Shown here piece after piece: positions 7,697 through 15,878 of a DNA stretch of 33,364 nt. This DNA is from Flavobacteriales bacterium. Lineage in GTDB: Bacteria > Bacteroidota > Bacteroidia > Flavobacteriales_F > PHOS-HE28. The translations under genes were made by a program, and so were the position numbers. Numbering within the stretch: the first letter of the stretch is position 1; the number at the start of each line of letters is the position of its first letter. The stretch is from the NCBI GenBank assembly GCA_016788285.1, contig JAEUSW010000282.1, forward strand, positions 1 to 33,364, given 5' to 3'. The notes under the pieces are model-generated. The model was not told the DNA's origin and made no database searches. It saw only the letters and a list, made by a program, of their open reading frames with translations.

Positions 7697-8617
7697 ATGG
7701 ACCGGCGGCGCATCGACCTCCTGGCCTGGGCCCTGCTCGCCGCCTCCATGGCCTTCAGCGTGGTGTACCACCGCATGCTGATGCCGGTGAGCCCCGAGGG
7801 CATGGATCCCGCGCACTTCGATCGTGGCATCGGCACCCCCCTGCTGCTCGGTCTGAACGGCTATCTCGGTGTCTTCCTCAACCTGCGGTACATGGGGCCC
7901 ACGATGGTCCTGGCGCTGCCTGCCTGCATCCTGGCCCTGCACCGTTGGAGGAAGTTGGAGCGCGGGCAGCGCGGGCTGCTCGCCTTCGTGCTCCTCGCCA
8001 TCTCGGTGATCGGCGCGTTCGGTGGCTTCAACTACCGCTACGCCTTCAGCTTGCAGCCCGTGCTCACCGTGGCCGTTGTGGGCATCGCCTGGGCCGTGCT
8101 GTCCCCCGGTGCCCGCAGGCCCTTCCTCGCGGGCCTGACCGTGGCCACCGTGCTCAACACCGCCCTTGCCCTGGAGCATCGGCAGCGGGTGAAGCAGGCC
8201 ACGCCGGATCAGGCATCGCCCGATACCGCGGAAGGCAGCCTGGAGGAGCGGCTGAACACAGGACCCCGGGACCTGGAGGCCTGGCTCAAGGAACAGGGGA
8301 TGCGGCCCACGGACACGGTGCTGGTGAACAACCTGCCCATCTGGTACTACGTCACGGACCGCCCGGGCATCTACTATTGGTGCGGCAGCGACCAGCTCTT
8401 CCAGGCCCATGGCAAGTCCTTCCTGTTCCGCGACCGGAGCGATGAGCAGGTCTACCGCTACCTCCGGGACAGCCTGCATTGCCGGTATGTGTTCAGCACG
8501 GAGGAGTATGACCGCTACGCTCCGCGCTACCGGGCTTTCCTGGAGGCGTGGTCGGACCGCGTGGTGGATGAGCGCGGGCATGTGCTCCATCGCCTGAGGG
8601 ATACCTTGCGCCGCTGA
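7697..8617 (+). CDS. Membrane protein with soluble C-terminal domain, likely second part of the GT-C-like enzyme
   Basis: This 306-residue protein begins at ATG 7697, two bases after the stop of the preceding gene and in a different frame. About five membrane segments span residues 5-170. A soluble domain (about 195-306) follows, with LEAWLKEQGMRPTDTVLVNN, then PIWYYVTDRPGIYYWCG and a closing VVDERGHVLHRLRD. This layout of several helices followed by a globular tail resembles the C-terminal third of GT39/PMT-like enzymes. It has no recognisable catalytic motif of its own, which fits a partner role or a broken-off half. A product made independently from ATG 7697 would still be a plausible membrane protein. 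Confidence 0.65.
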   Translation: MDRRRIDLLAWALLAASMAFSVVYHRMLMPVSPEGMDPAHFDRGIGTPLLLGLNGYLGVFLNLRYMGPTMVLALPACILALHRWRKLERGQRGLLAFVLLAISVIGAFGGFNYRYAFSLQPVLTVAVVGIAWAVLSPGARRPFLAGLTVATVLNTALALEHRQRVKQATPDQASPDTAEGSLEERLNTGPRDLEAWLKEQGMRPTDTVLVNNLPIWYYVTDRPGIYYWCGSDQLFQAHGKSFLFRDRSDEQVYRYLRDSLHCRYVFSTEEYDRYAPRYRAFLEAWSDRVVDERGHVLHRLRDTLRR

Positions 8618-8619
8618 CC

Positions 8620-9885
8620 ATGCGGCCTGTGCGGGGCAAGTTCTCCACCGACCTGATCTGGAACGCGGGCGCCTTCGGGCTCAGCGCGCTCATCGGCGTG
8701 CTGCTCAATGTGCTGATCCTGCGGACCCACGGTGCTTCCGCACTGGGCATCTTCAACCAGGCCTACGCCCTGTACATCCTGTTGAGCCAGCTCGCGGTGG
8801 GCGGCGTCCATCTTGCGGTGCAGGCCTTCGTGCCCCGGGACATCCAGGCCGACCGGCGACCCGACGTCCAGCTCACCGTGGCGCTCGCCCTGAGCACCGT
8901 GACCGCCGTGGCGGTGATGGCGCTCGCCTGGCTGTTGCGCGAGCTGCCGGGGCGCTGGTCGGACAGCAACGGGGTGGGGGATGCCTTTCCGCTGGTGATC
9001 CCGGGGCTGCTGTTCTTCACCTGGAACAAGGTGCTCCTGAGCTACCACAACGGGGCCCGGCGCATGCGGTTGTTCGCCATGTTCCAGCTGCTGCGGTTCG
9101 TGCTGATGCTGGTGGCCCTGGCGGCGCTGGTGGCCTTGGAACGTCCCGCTCACGAACTGGCCGCGCTGCTCACCCTGGCGGAGGCCGGACTGCTGATGGT
9201 GCTGCTTCCAGCGACGCTTCCGCACTGGCGCCCCCAACGCGTGACCGGTGCCCGGCAGGTGGCGCGCGAGCAGTTCCGCTTCGGCAACCGCGCGCTGGCC
9301 GGCAACTTCCTGCTCGACGTCAACACGCGGGTGGACGTGTTCCTGCTCGGTTTCTTCATGGACGACCGTGCGGTGGGCCTGTACAGCATGGGCGCCACGG
9401 TGGCGGAGGGCGTGATGTACCTGCCGGTGCTCTTCCGCAACAACATCAACCCGGTGATCACCCGCGCCTGGCACCAGGGCGGTGCGGTGCTCCTGGGGAA
9501 GGTGGTGCGCCGCAACCGCCGCAGCTTCTTCCGGCTGCTGGCCCCCCTTATCGCGCTCACCATCCCCTTGTTCCCGGCAGGCATGTGGGTGCTCGGCATG
9601 AACGAGGAACCGTTCACCGTTTGGGCGGTGTATGCCATCCTGGTGGCCGGCGTGGCCTTGACGGCCGGCCATCAGCCCTTCCTGATGCTCTTCAGCCAGG
9701 CGGGACGGCCCGGCACCCAGACCCTCTTCATCGCCGGGATCTTCGCGGCCAACGTGGTGCTGAACCTGGCGTTGATCCCGGTGATGGGGCTGCTGGGCTC
9801 CGCCCTGGCCACCGCGCTGAGCAACGGGGCGCTCGTGCTGCTGCTGAACCACCTGGCCCGCACCCGGTTGATGATCCGGCCATGA
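8620..9885 (+). CDS. Second MOP-family polysaccharide flippase (Wzx-like)
   Basis: This 421-residue protein has about twelve hydrophobic segments and matches the oligosaccharide flippase pattern, starting with FSTDLIWNAGAFGLSALIG and containing the mid-protein AGNFLLDVNTRVDVFLLGFF typical of Wzx transporters. It would move undecaprenyl-linked repeat units from the cytoplasmic to the periplasmic leaflet. Length is normal for a single-domain flippase, unlike the 576-residue paralogue at 1704. It starts two bases after the preceding stop, and its own stop overlaps the next start as ATGA, so it is translated within the same operon. Confidence 0.88.
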   Translation: MRPVRGKFSTDLIWNAGAFGLSALIGVLLNVLILRTHGASALGIFNQAYALYILLSQLAVGGVHLAVQAFVPRDIQADRRPDVQLTVALALSTVTAVAVMALAWLLRELPGRWSDSNGVGDAFPLVIPGLLFFTWNKVLLSYHNGARRMRLFAMFQLLRFVLMLVALAALVALERPAHELAALLTLAEAGLLMVLLPATLPHWRPQRVTGARQVAREQFRFGNRALAGNFLLDVNTRVDVFLLGFFMDDRAVGLYSMGATVAEGVMYLPVLFRNNINPVITRAWHQGGAVLLGKVVRRNRRSFFRLLAPLIALTIPLFPAGMWVLGMNEEPFTVWAVYAILVAGVALTAGHQPFLMLFSQAGRPGTQTLFIAGIFAANVVLNLALIPVMGLLGSALATALSNGALVLLLNHLARTRLMIRP

Positions 9886-10919
9886 ACCTGCCTCCGCTGC
9901 CCGCGATACCGCGCGTGAGCGTGGTGATCCCCTGCCTGAACGAGGCGGGCCACATCGGTCGCTGCCTCGATTCCCTGGAACGCGCGGACCGTTCGGGCAT
10001 GGTCCTGAGCGTGCTGGTCTGCGATGGCGGCAGCACGGACGGCACCCGGAAGGAGATCACGGGGCACGCCCAGCGCTCCTCGGTGGTCCATCTGGTGGAG
10101 AACCCCGACCGCACCACCCCGCACGCGATGAACCGCGGCCTGGCCGCCCGGACCTTCGATGTGGCGATCCTGCTGGGCGCGCACGCCACGGTGGAACCGG
10201 ACTGGCTGCAGTGCAACCTGGCCACCCTGCGCAGCGATCCGGGAGCGGGCTGCGCCGGAGGGGTCATCACGAACACGTACACCGACGCCACCTCGCGGGC
10301 CATCGGAGCCGCCATGGGCCACCCGTTCGGCGTGGGCAACGCGCACTTCCGCACCGGCACCAAGGCGGGCCCGGTGGACACCGTGGCCTTCGGGGCCTAC
10401 CGGCGTGAGGTGTTCGAGCAGGTCGGCACCTTCCACGAAGCGCTGGTGCGCAATCAGGACGACGAGTTCAACCACCGCGTCACCCAGGCCGGCTTCCGCA
10501 TCCTGCTCGACCCCGCCATCCGCTCGCATTACGCGGTGCGCGCCTCCTTCGCCAAGCTATACCGGCAATACCACCAGTATGGCTACTGGAAGGTGTTCGT
10601 CAACCGCCTGCACCGCACGGTGACCACGGGGAGGCAATTGGTCCCGGCCGCCTGGGTGGCCGGCCTGGTGCTGGGGCCAACGCTGGGCCTGGTGTGGCCG
10701 TGGGCGGCATGGGCCACGACCGCCGGCGTGCTGGTCTACCTCGCCATGGCGTCCTGGAGCGCCTGGCGTGCCGCGGAGCGCCTGATGGATGTACCGCGCG
10801 TCCTGTACGCCTTCGTGATCCTCCATCTCGCCTATGGCCTCGGCTATTGGAAGGGCATCGCGCACTTCGTGGTGCTGGGACGGCGTCCCGGCCAACGCGC
10901 CGGGCGGCTCACGCGATAG
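9882..10919 (+). CDS. GT2 glycosyltransferase, ExoA-like
   Basis: This 345-residue protein starts at ATG 9882 with RVSVVIPCLNEAGHIGRCLD, the first GT-A strand and helix. CDGGSTDGT (47-55) binds the nucleotide, and PHAMNRGL (80-87) is typical of ExoA, the succinoglycan glucosyltransferase. Further ExoA-type features are DTVAFGAYRREVFEQVG and the acidic RNQDDEFNHR segment. Two hydrophobic stretches follow near the C-terminus. At the usual metal site the sequence reads LLGAHA (about 97-102), with Gly where ExoA has Asp. That may alter metal binding or be normal for this subgroup. It lies between a flippase and a polymerase, so it probably extends the lipid-linked repeat unit. Confidence 0.87.
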   Translation: MNLPPLPAIPRVSVVIPCLNEAGHIGRCLDSLERADRSGMVLSVLVCDGGSTDGTRKEITGHAQRSSVVHLVENPDRTTPHAMNRGLAARTFDVAILLGAHATVEPDWLQCNLATLRSDPGAGCAGGVITNTYTDATSRAIGAAMGHPFGVGNAHFRTGTKAGPVDTVAFGAYRREVFEQVGTFHEALVRNQDDEFNHRVTQAGFRILLDPAIRSHYAVRASFAKLYRQYHQYGYWKVFVNRLHRTVTTGRQLVPAAWVAGLVLGPTLGLVWPWAAWATTAGVLVYLAMASWSAWRAAERLMDVPRVLYAFVILHLAYGLGYWKGIAHFVVLGRRPGQRAGRLTR

Positions 10920-10925
10920 ACCGAT

Positions 10926-10933
10926 CACCTTTG
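10926..10933 (+). promoter_or_regulatory. Bacteroidota -7-like box for the polymerase gene
   Basis: CACCTTTG matches TAnnTTTG except at the first base. Only 4 bases separate it from the ATG at 10938, so the transcript would begin at or just inside the start codon. Confidence 0.5.
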
Positions 10934-10937
10934 CGCG

Positions 10938-12200
10938 ATGCGGACCATCACCGGCCATGGCGACCCTGCGGTGCAGCACGCGTTCGCGCTGCTTCTGGTG
11001 CTGCTGCCGCTGGCCCCCGCCCTGGTGCCGTTGGCGGTGGTGCTGCTCGCCGTGGCGGTGATCCGCCTTCGGTGGAGGTCCACCGGCGCCCGCTGGCGGC
11101 TGGAGGCGGGTGACGGCTCGTTGCCGCTGATGGCGGCCTACTACGCGCTGCACGTGGTCGGCATGGCCTGGACCACCAACCTGGCGTTCGGGGCCTTCGA
11201 CCTGGAGGTCAAGGCCGCCTTCCTGCTCTTCCCCGTGCTGGCCGTGGTCCTGCCCGCGCGCGCGGCGGTGGACGCCCGTCCGCTGCTGACGGTCTTCGTG
11301 CTCGCGAACGCCGTTGCGGCGTGGCTGTGCCTCTTGCTCGCGGCCTGGGCCATCGCGGCCGAGCGCCTGCACCCGCGGACCGGGGCCGCGGAGATCGGCC
11401 TCGGCCACCTCTTCGAATCGCGGTTCGCGCACTTCCTCCATCCGAGCTACATGGCGCTCTACTCGGTGTTCGCCCTGGTCATCTGGATGTTCTCCGGCGC
11501 ATGGAGGCAGGCCGGCCGACGGGGGCACGCTGCGGTGGTGGTCCCGCTCACCGCCGCGGTGGTGCTCAGCAACTCGAAGATGGGCTGGATCACGCTGGTG
11601 GTGGTGCTCCTGCACGGCGCCTGGCACTTCCGTCGCGATCGGACGATGCGACGAGCGCTGGTGGGCGGCCTGCTGGCCGGGGCACTGGGCTTCGCCGCCC
11701 TGTTCGCCACGGCCCGGCCGGTCCGCCTGAAGGTGCTTCAGGCCTTCGAAGCCACCCAGGGCTTCGACCCCGCATCGGACCGCAGTTCGGACCTGCGCCG
11801 CATGACCTGGTCGGTGGGCCTGGACCTGCTGCGCGCTCATCCCATGACCGGGGTGGGAACGGGGGACATCAAGGACGAACTGCATGCCGAGAGCGCCCGC
11901 CGGGGCTACGTGCACGTGGTCGACAAGCGGCTCAACGCCCATTCGCAGTTCGTGCAGAGCGGCATCGCCCTGGGATGGCCCGGGCTGATGCTGTGCGCCG
12001 CGATGCTCCTGATGCCGCTGCTTGCGGCCGTCCGCGGACGTCGGCCGGTGGCGGCGGCCTTCGTTTACCTTGTGCTGCTGAACGCGACCGTCGAAAGCCT
12101 GCTGGAAGTGCAGGCCGGCGTGGTGTTCCTGGCCGCCTTCGCCTTTCTCTTCCACCTCACGCATGCCCACGATCCCGTTCAGTCCGCCGCGCATCGATGA
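10938..12200 (+). CDS. O-antigen polymerase/ligase family membrane protein (Wzy/WaaL-like)
   Basis: This 420-residue protein has about ten membrane segments and one large periplasmic region (about 275-345). Conserved family-type stretches are FLHPSYMALYSVFALVIW, then LSNSKMGWITLVVVLL, MTGVGTGDIKDELH, and NAHSQFVQSGIALGWPG, whose His and Ser lie where Wzy_C proteins keep active residues. Such proteins join undecaprenyl-linked repeat units or transfer finished polymer to a lipid. The sequence does not decide between polymerase and ligase, but location beside flippases and transferases favours polymerase. Its own promoter box lies just upstream, and it overlaps the next gene by 38 bases. Confidence 0.83.
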   Translation: MRTITGHGDPAVQHAFALLLVLLPLAPALVPLAVVLLAVAVIRLRWRSTGARWRLEAGDGSLPLMAAYYALHVVGMAWTTNLAFGAFDLEVKAAFLLFPVLAVVLPARAAVDARPLLTVFVLANAVAAWLCLLLAAWAIAAERLHPRTGAAEIGLGHLFESRFAHFLHPSYMALYSVFALVIWMFSGAWRQAGRRGHAAVVVPLTAAVVLSNSKMGWITLVVVLLHGAWHFRRDRTMRRALVGGLLAGALGFAALFATARPVRLKVLQAFEATQGFDPASDRSSDLRRMTWSVGLDLLRAHPMTGVGTGDIKDELHAESARRGYVHVVDKRLNAHSQFVQSGIALGWPGLMLCAAMLLMPLLAAVRGRRPVAAAFVYLVLLNATVESLLEVQAGVVFLAAFAFLFHLTHAHDPVQSAAHR

Positions 12201-13395
12201 CCGCACCGTGAACGCCGTGGCGGAGGCCCTCCGCAGCGGGTGGATCACCACCGGGCCCCGCACGAAGGAGTTCGAGCGCCGCCTGGCGGCCTACTGCGGC
12301 GTGGAGCGTGTGATCGCGCTCAACAGCTGGACCAACGCATGCGAACTGGTGCTGCGGTGGTACGGCATCGGCCCGGGGGACGAGGTGATCGTGCCCGCCT
12401 ACACCTATTGTGCGACGGCCAACATCGTGATGCACGTGGGGGCCAGGCCGGTCCTGGTGGATGTGCTGGACGACTTCACGATCGACCCCGACGCCGTGCG
12501 CCGGGCCCTGACCCCACGCACCAAGTGCATCATCCCGGTGGACATCGGCGGCCTGCCCGCCCGCGTGCCGGAGCTGATGCGCCTGGCCGAGGAGTGCTCC
12601 CCGCTGTTCACCCCGGCGGTGAATCTGCGCGTGGCGGGCACCAATCCCCAGATGCGCCTCGGGCGTGTGCTCGTGCTCTCCGATGCCGCGCACTCGTTCG
12701 GTGCCCGCATCGATGGCCGATCGGTCGGTGCCCAGGCCGACATCACCGGTTTCAGCTTCCACGCGGTGAAGAACCTCACCACGGCCGAAGGGGGCGCGCT
12801 CGCGTTCAACCTGCCGGCGCCCTTCGACGCCGAGGAGCTCTACCGCCACTTCAACACCATGAGCCTCCATGGCCAGAGCAAGGACGCGCTGGCGAAGACA
12901 CAGCCCGGTGCGTGGCGCTACGACGTGGCCTTCCCCGGCTGGAAGTGCAACATGACCGACCTGCAGGCCGCGATCGGGCTCGTGGAACTGGAGCGGTACG
13001 ACAGCGACACGCAGCCTCGGCGCAAGGCCATCTGCGACCGCTATGACAGCGCCTTCGCCGAGGACGACCGCTTCATCACGCCCACGTTCCGGGACGAGCG
13101 GCGGACCAGCAGCCATCACCTGTACATGCTTCGTGTGCGCGGGGCCACGGAGGCACAACGCGATGCCATCATCACGGCCATCGCCCGGCGCGATGTGAGC
13201 GTGAACGTCCACTTCATCCCGCTTCCATTGCTCACCTTCTACAAGGGCCTGGGCTACCGGATGAGCGACCACCCGCGCAGCTTCGAGCTCTACAGCCGGG
13301 AGATCAGCCTGCCGGTCTACTACGACCTCACCGACGACCAGGTGAACACCGTGGTGGCCGCGGTGAAGGACGCGGTCGCCGAAGTGCTCGGTTGA
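12163..13395 (+). CDS. DegT/DnrJ/EryC1/StrS-family PLP-dependent sugar aminotransferase
   Basis: This 410-residue enzyme would transfer an amino group, usually from glutamate, to a nucleotide-linked keto-sugar. The N-terminus TIPFSPPRIDD is family-typical, so the start at 12163 is accepted although it overlaps the polymerase gene by 38 bases. Motifs are SGWITTGP (25-32), NSWTNAC (54-60), SDAAHSFGA (173-181, D174 contacting the PLP ring) and FSFHAVKNLTTAEGG (197-211), where K203 is the Schiff-base lysine. Between VDIGGLPARVP and LVLSDAAHS lies an extended segment of about 30 residues, longer than in many relatives. A CapD/WbpM-type dehydratase further along (17483-19363) could supply the 4-keto sugar substrate. 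Confidence 0.92.
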   Translation: MPTIPFSPPRIDDRTVNAVAEALRSGWITTGPRTKEFERRLAAYCGVERVIALNSWTNACELVLRWYGIGPGDEVIVPAYTYCATANIVMHVGARPVLVDVLDDFTIDPDAVRRALTPRTKCIIPVDIGGLPARVPELMRLAEECSPLFTPAVNLRVAGTNPQMRLGRVLVLSDAAHSFGARIDGRSVGAQADITGFSFHAVKNLTTAEGGALAFNLPAPFDAEELYRHFNTMSLHGQSKDALAKTQPGAWRYDVAFPGWKCNMTDLQAAIGLVELERYDSDTQPRRKAICDRYDSAFAEDDRFITPTFRDERRTSSHHLYMLRVRGATEAQRDAIITAIARRDVSVNVHFIPLPLLTFYKGLGYRMSDHPRSFELYSREISLPVYYDLTDDQVNTVVAAVKDAVAEVLG

Positions 13396-13398
13396 TCC

Positions 13399-14004
13399 AT
13401 GGCCCTCAAGCGCGCCTTCGATGTCCTGTTCGCGAGCACGGCGTTGGTGCTCCTGATGCCGCTGCTGCTGGTGTTCGCGCTGGCGGTGGCGACGGGCTCA
13501 CCGGGCGGGGCCTTCTTCCGGCAGGTGCGTGTGGGGCGCCACGGCCGGGAGTTCCGCCTGTTGAAGTTCCGGAGCATGCGGCCGGGCAGTGAGGCGCTGG
13601 GCCAGCTCACCATCGGCGGGCGGGACCCACGGATCACGGGCGTGGGCCATTTCCTGCGCAGGACCAAGCTCGACGAACTGCCCCAGCTCTGGAACGTGCT
13701 GAAGGGCGACATGAGCGTGGTGGGCCCTCGGCCGGAAGTGCCGCGGTACGTGGCGCTGTACACGCCCGAGCAGCAGGTGGTCCTCAGCGTCCGCCCCGGC
13801 ATCACCGGCATGGCCAGCCTGGACTACGTGGACGAGAACGAACTGCTGGCGCGATCGGACGATCCGGAGCGCACCTACGTGGAGGAGGTGATGCCGGCGA
13901 AGCTCGCCCTGGACCTGAGGTACGTGCGGGAACGGTCCTTCGCGCTGGACCTGCGGATCATCGCCGCCACCCTCCGTCTGATCTTCAGGGACCGAGCCGG
14001 CTAG
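13399..14004 (+). CDS. Small monotopic phosphoglycosyl transferase (initiating sugar-1-phosphate transferase)
   Basis: This 201-residue protein matches the minimal catalytic unit of bacterial sugar transferases (PglC/WcaJ family), which move a phospho-sugar from a nucleotide sugar to undecaprenyl phosphate and start the repeat unit. One re-entrant hydrophobic helix (about 10-31) is followed by KFRSMRPGSE (56-65), then KLDELPQLWNVLKGDMSVVG (90-109), where D92-E93 are the catalytic dyad, and GPRPEVPRY. It starts four bases after the aminotransferase stop and ends the plus-strand polysaccharide run. Its last 20 bases overlap the convergent gene at 13985. Sugar specificity is not readable, though the dehydratase and aminotransferase suggest a diamino or amino-deoxy sugar. 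Confidence 0.92.
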   Translation: MALKRAFDVLFASTALVLLMPLLLVFALAVATGSPGGAFFRQVRVGRHGREFRLLKFRSMRPGSEALGQLTIGGRDPRITGVGHFLRRTKLDELPQLWNVLKGDMSVVGPRPEVPRYVALYTPEQQVVLSVRPGITGMASLDYVDENELLARSDDPERTYVEEVMPAKLALDLRYVRERSFALDLRIIAATLRLIFRDRAG

Positions 14005-14884
14005 GCTCATCGGGCATCGGGCCGAGCAGGCGCCGCAGTCGGTCGAGCTCCGCCGCGCGCTCCGCATCCCCCTGCTTCACGTAGCTGTGGTGCAGGTTGT
14101 TCAGCTGGCGCCGAACGATGTCCCGGTTGGTGCAGGGCTGATAGAAGCCCTCCTGCGGAGCGATCTGCAGCTTCATCAGGAACTCGTCGATCTCGTTGCG
14201 TCCCAGGATGTCGCCCTGGCTGAACGGGTTCACATAGAACAGGATGTTCTGCTGCAGGCCGCTGCCACCACCCACACTGCCCTCCTCCAGGTAGGCCAGC
14301 ACGAAGTGGTTCGGCAGGTTCACCCCGCGCAGCGGCAGGTCCAGGTCCTCGGCCACCACCTGATAGATGATCGACAGGGAGAGGGGGTTTCCCCTGCGGC
14401 TGTCGAGCACATCGTTGATGTAGCTGTTCTGCGGGGCGTGGTAGTTGCGCTTGTTGCCCTTGAACCCATGCACCTGGAAGAAGATGTGGTTGAACACGCG
14501 CACCTTCTCGAAAGCGGTGAGGTGGTCGTTCAGCTCCAGCCAGATGTCCTGCCGGATGGCGGCCAGCCGGGCCTTGATGCGCTGCTCGTCCAGGTCGGCG
14601 TAGCGGTAGCGGCATACGATGAGGGCGCCTTCGAGCAGGTCCTCGCAGCCGCGGTCGCACCAGTCCTTCAACCGCGCCTCCACATGGTCCAGATGGAGGG
14701 TGTGCAGCAGGTCCTCCACGCGGGTGCGGAACAGATCGCCCTGGTCGTCGATCTCCCAGGCGCGTTCCAGGACGGGGCGCACGCGATCACCGAGCGACAC
14801 GATGCGCGACCTGACCTGTGCGTAGATGTCCTCGTCGGGATCGTCGATCAGGGTGATCAACGCCTGGATCTCGTTCTCGCTCAT
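13985..14884 (-). CDS. SirB1-like transglutaminase-fold protein
   Basis: This 299-residue protein starts at ATG 14884 (MSENEIQALITLIDD). An N-terminal helical part (about 1-85) is followed by a SirB1/transglutaminase-like domain: RVFNHIFFQVHGFKGNKRNY, then SRRGNPLSLSIIYQVVAEDL and LPLRGVNLPNHFVLAYLEE. Proteins of this group keep the fold of transglutaminases but often lack the catalytic cysteine, and I see none at the expected place, so enzymatic activity is doubtful. Biochemical function is unknown. It converges on the sugar transferase with a 20-base overlap of the two reading frames. A possible -7 box lies at 14914-14921. Confidence 0.8.
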   Translation of the reverse strand: MSENEIQALITLIDDPDEDIYAQVRSRIVSLGDRVRPVLERAWEIDDQGDLFRTRVEDLLHTLHLDHVEARLKDWCDRGCEDLLEGALIVCRYRYADLDEQRIKARLAAIRQDIWLELNDHLTAFEKVRVFNHIFFQVHGFKGNKRNYHAPQNSYINDVLDSRRGNPLSLSIIYQVVAEDLDLPLRGVNLPNHFVLAYLEEGSVGGGSGLQQNILFYVNPFSQGDILGRNEIDEFLMKLQIAPQEGFYQPCTNRDIVRRQLNNLHHSYVKQGDAERAAELDRLRRLLGPMPDEPSRLGP

Positions 14885-14913
14885 GCCCCCCGATGGCCGT
14901 TGCCCGGCCTCGA

Positions 14914-14921
14914 CGAAAGTA
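14914..14921 (-). promoter_or_regulatory. Possible -7 box for the SirB1-like gene
   Basis: TACTTTCG differs from TAnnTTTG at one base and ends 29 bases before the ATG at 14884. It overlaps the left arm of the inverted repeat 14915-14964. Confidence 0.35.
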
Positions 14922-14964
14922 CCCGGGGCCTTCACGGGGCGCCGGGCCGGGCCGGCGTACTTTC
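14915..14964. repeat. Inverted repeat between phosphorylase stop and SirB1-like start
   Basis: GAAAGTAC (14915-14922) and GTACTTTC (14957-14964) are perfect inverted copies enclosing a 34-base very GC-rich core with CCGG/GGCC runs. It may fold as a terminator for the upstream phosphorylase operon, or the left arm may serve as the -7 box of the next gene. Confidence 0.4.
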
Positions 14965-14969
14965 AACCA

Positions 14970-15869
14970 CTACGCTGTTGATCGCTCCAGCACTTCGCCG
15001 ACCATGGCGCGCACGGCAGCGTGGTGGTCGCGGCTGAACTCGCGGCGGAAGCGGTTGGCCACCACCGTGCACACCGTGCAGGTGCGGTGCCCGAGCAGGG
15101 CGCCAAGGCCATAGAGCGCGCTGGTCTCCATCTCGTAGTTGGCGATGCGAAGGCCTTCATGGCGGAAATCGGTGAAGCGCTCGTTGAGCTTCTCCACCGC
15201 GGTGCCCAGCCGGATCTGCCGCCCTTGCGGACCATAGAAGCCGCCCGCCGTGGCGGTGATGCCCGCGTGATTGCCTTCGGCCATCAGGCGCACCAGTCCG
15301 GCATCACCGGTGGCCAGGTAGGGACGGGGCAGGGCAGCGGGCCAGGGCACGTGCGCCAGGAAGGCGTTGAGGATGGCTTCCTCCTCGGCTTCGTGCTCAT
15401 GGGCGTAGTAGTGCAGCACGTTGTCGAGCCCGAGGCCGTGCGTGCTCACGATGCGTGCGTCGACGGGGATGTCGGGTTGCAGCGAGCCACAGGTGCCGAG
15501 CCGCACGATGCGCAGGCTGCGGTGCGTCCCGAGCGGGGTGCGTCGTTCCAGGTCCACGTTCACCAGCGCGTCCAGCTCGTTGAGCACGATGTCGATGTTG
15601 TCCGTGCCGATGCCCGTGGCCAGCGCGGTGACGCGGGTGCCGTGGTACACGCCCGTATGGGAGACGAACTCACGGTTCTGGGCGCGGTGCTCGATGCGCT
15701 CGAACAGGGCGCTGATGGTGGCGATGCGCCCGGGGTCGCCGGCCACCAGCACGAGGTCGCCCACGTGTTCAGGACGCAGGCCCAGGTGGTACACCGAGCC
15801 ATCGGGGCCGAGAACGAGCTCGCTGTCGGCCAACGGTCGTCCGGGAGGGATGAGGCGGGTGGCGCGCAT
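14970..15869 (-). CDS. Nucleoside phosphorylase, uridine-phosphorylase-like
   Basis: This 299-residue enzyme would cleave a nucleoside with phosphate into base and ribose-1-phosphate for salvage. Family motifs appear in order: LVAGDPGR (phosphate loop, about 41-48), LATGIGTDNIDIVLNEL (about 78-94), VRLGTCGSLQPDI (about 117-129) and IANYEMETSALYGLGALLGH (ribose-binding EMET, about 244-263). Length is somewhat above the about 250 residues of the E. coli enzyme because of an N-terminal extension of about 30 residues, which also occurs in relatives with GSVYHLGLRPEHVGD-type starts. It follows the DUF4197 gene by 9 bases, apparently last of four co-transcribed genes. Base specificity (uridine or purine) is not certain. 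Confidence 0.9.
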   Translation of the reverse strand: MRATRLIPPGRPLADSELVLGPDGSVYHLGLRPEHVGDLVLVAGDPGRIATISALFERIEHRAQNREFVSHTGVYHGTRVTALATGIGTDNIDIVLNELDALVNVDLERRTPLGTHRSLRIVRLGTCGSLQPDIPVDARIVSTHGLGLDNVLHYYAHEHEAEEEAILNAFLAHVPWPAALPRPYLATGDAGLVRLMAEGNHAGITATAGGFYGPQGRQIRLGTAVEKLNERFTDFRHEGLRIANYEMETSALYGLGALLGHRTCTVCTVVANRFRREFSRDHHAAVRAMVGEVLERSTA

Positions 15870-15878
15870 GGGAGGGTG

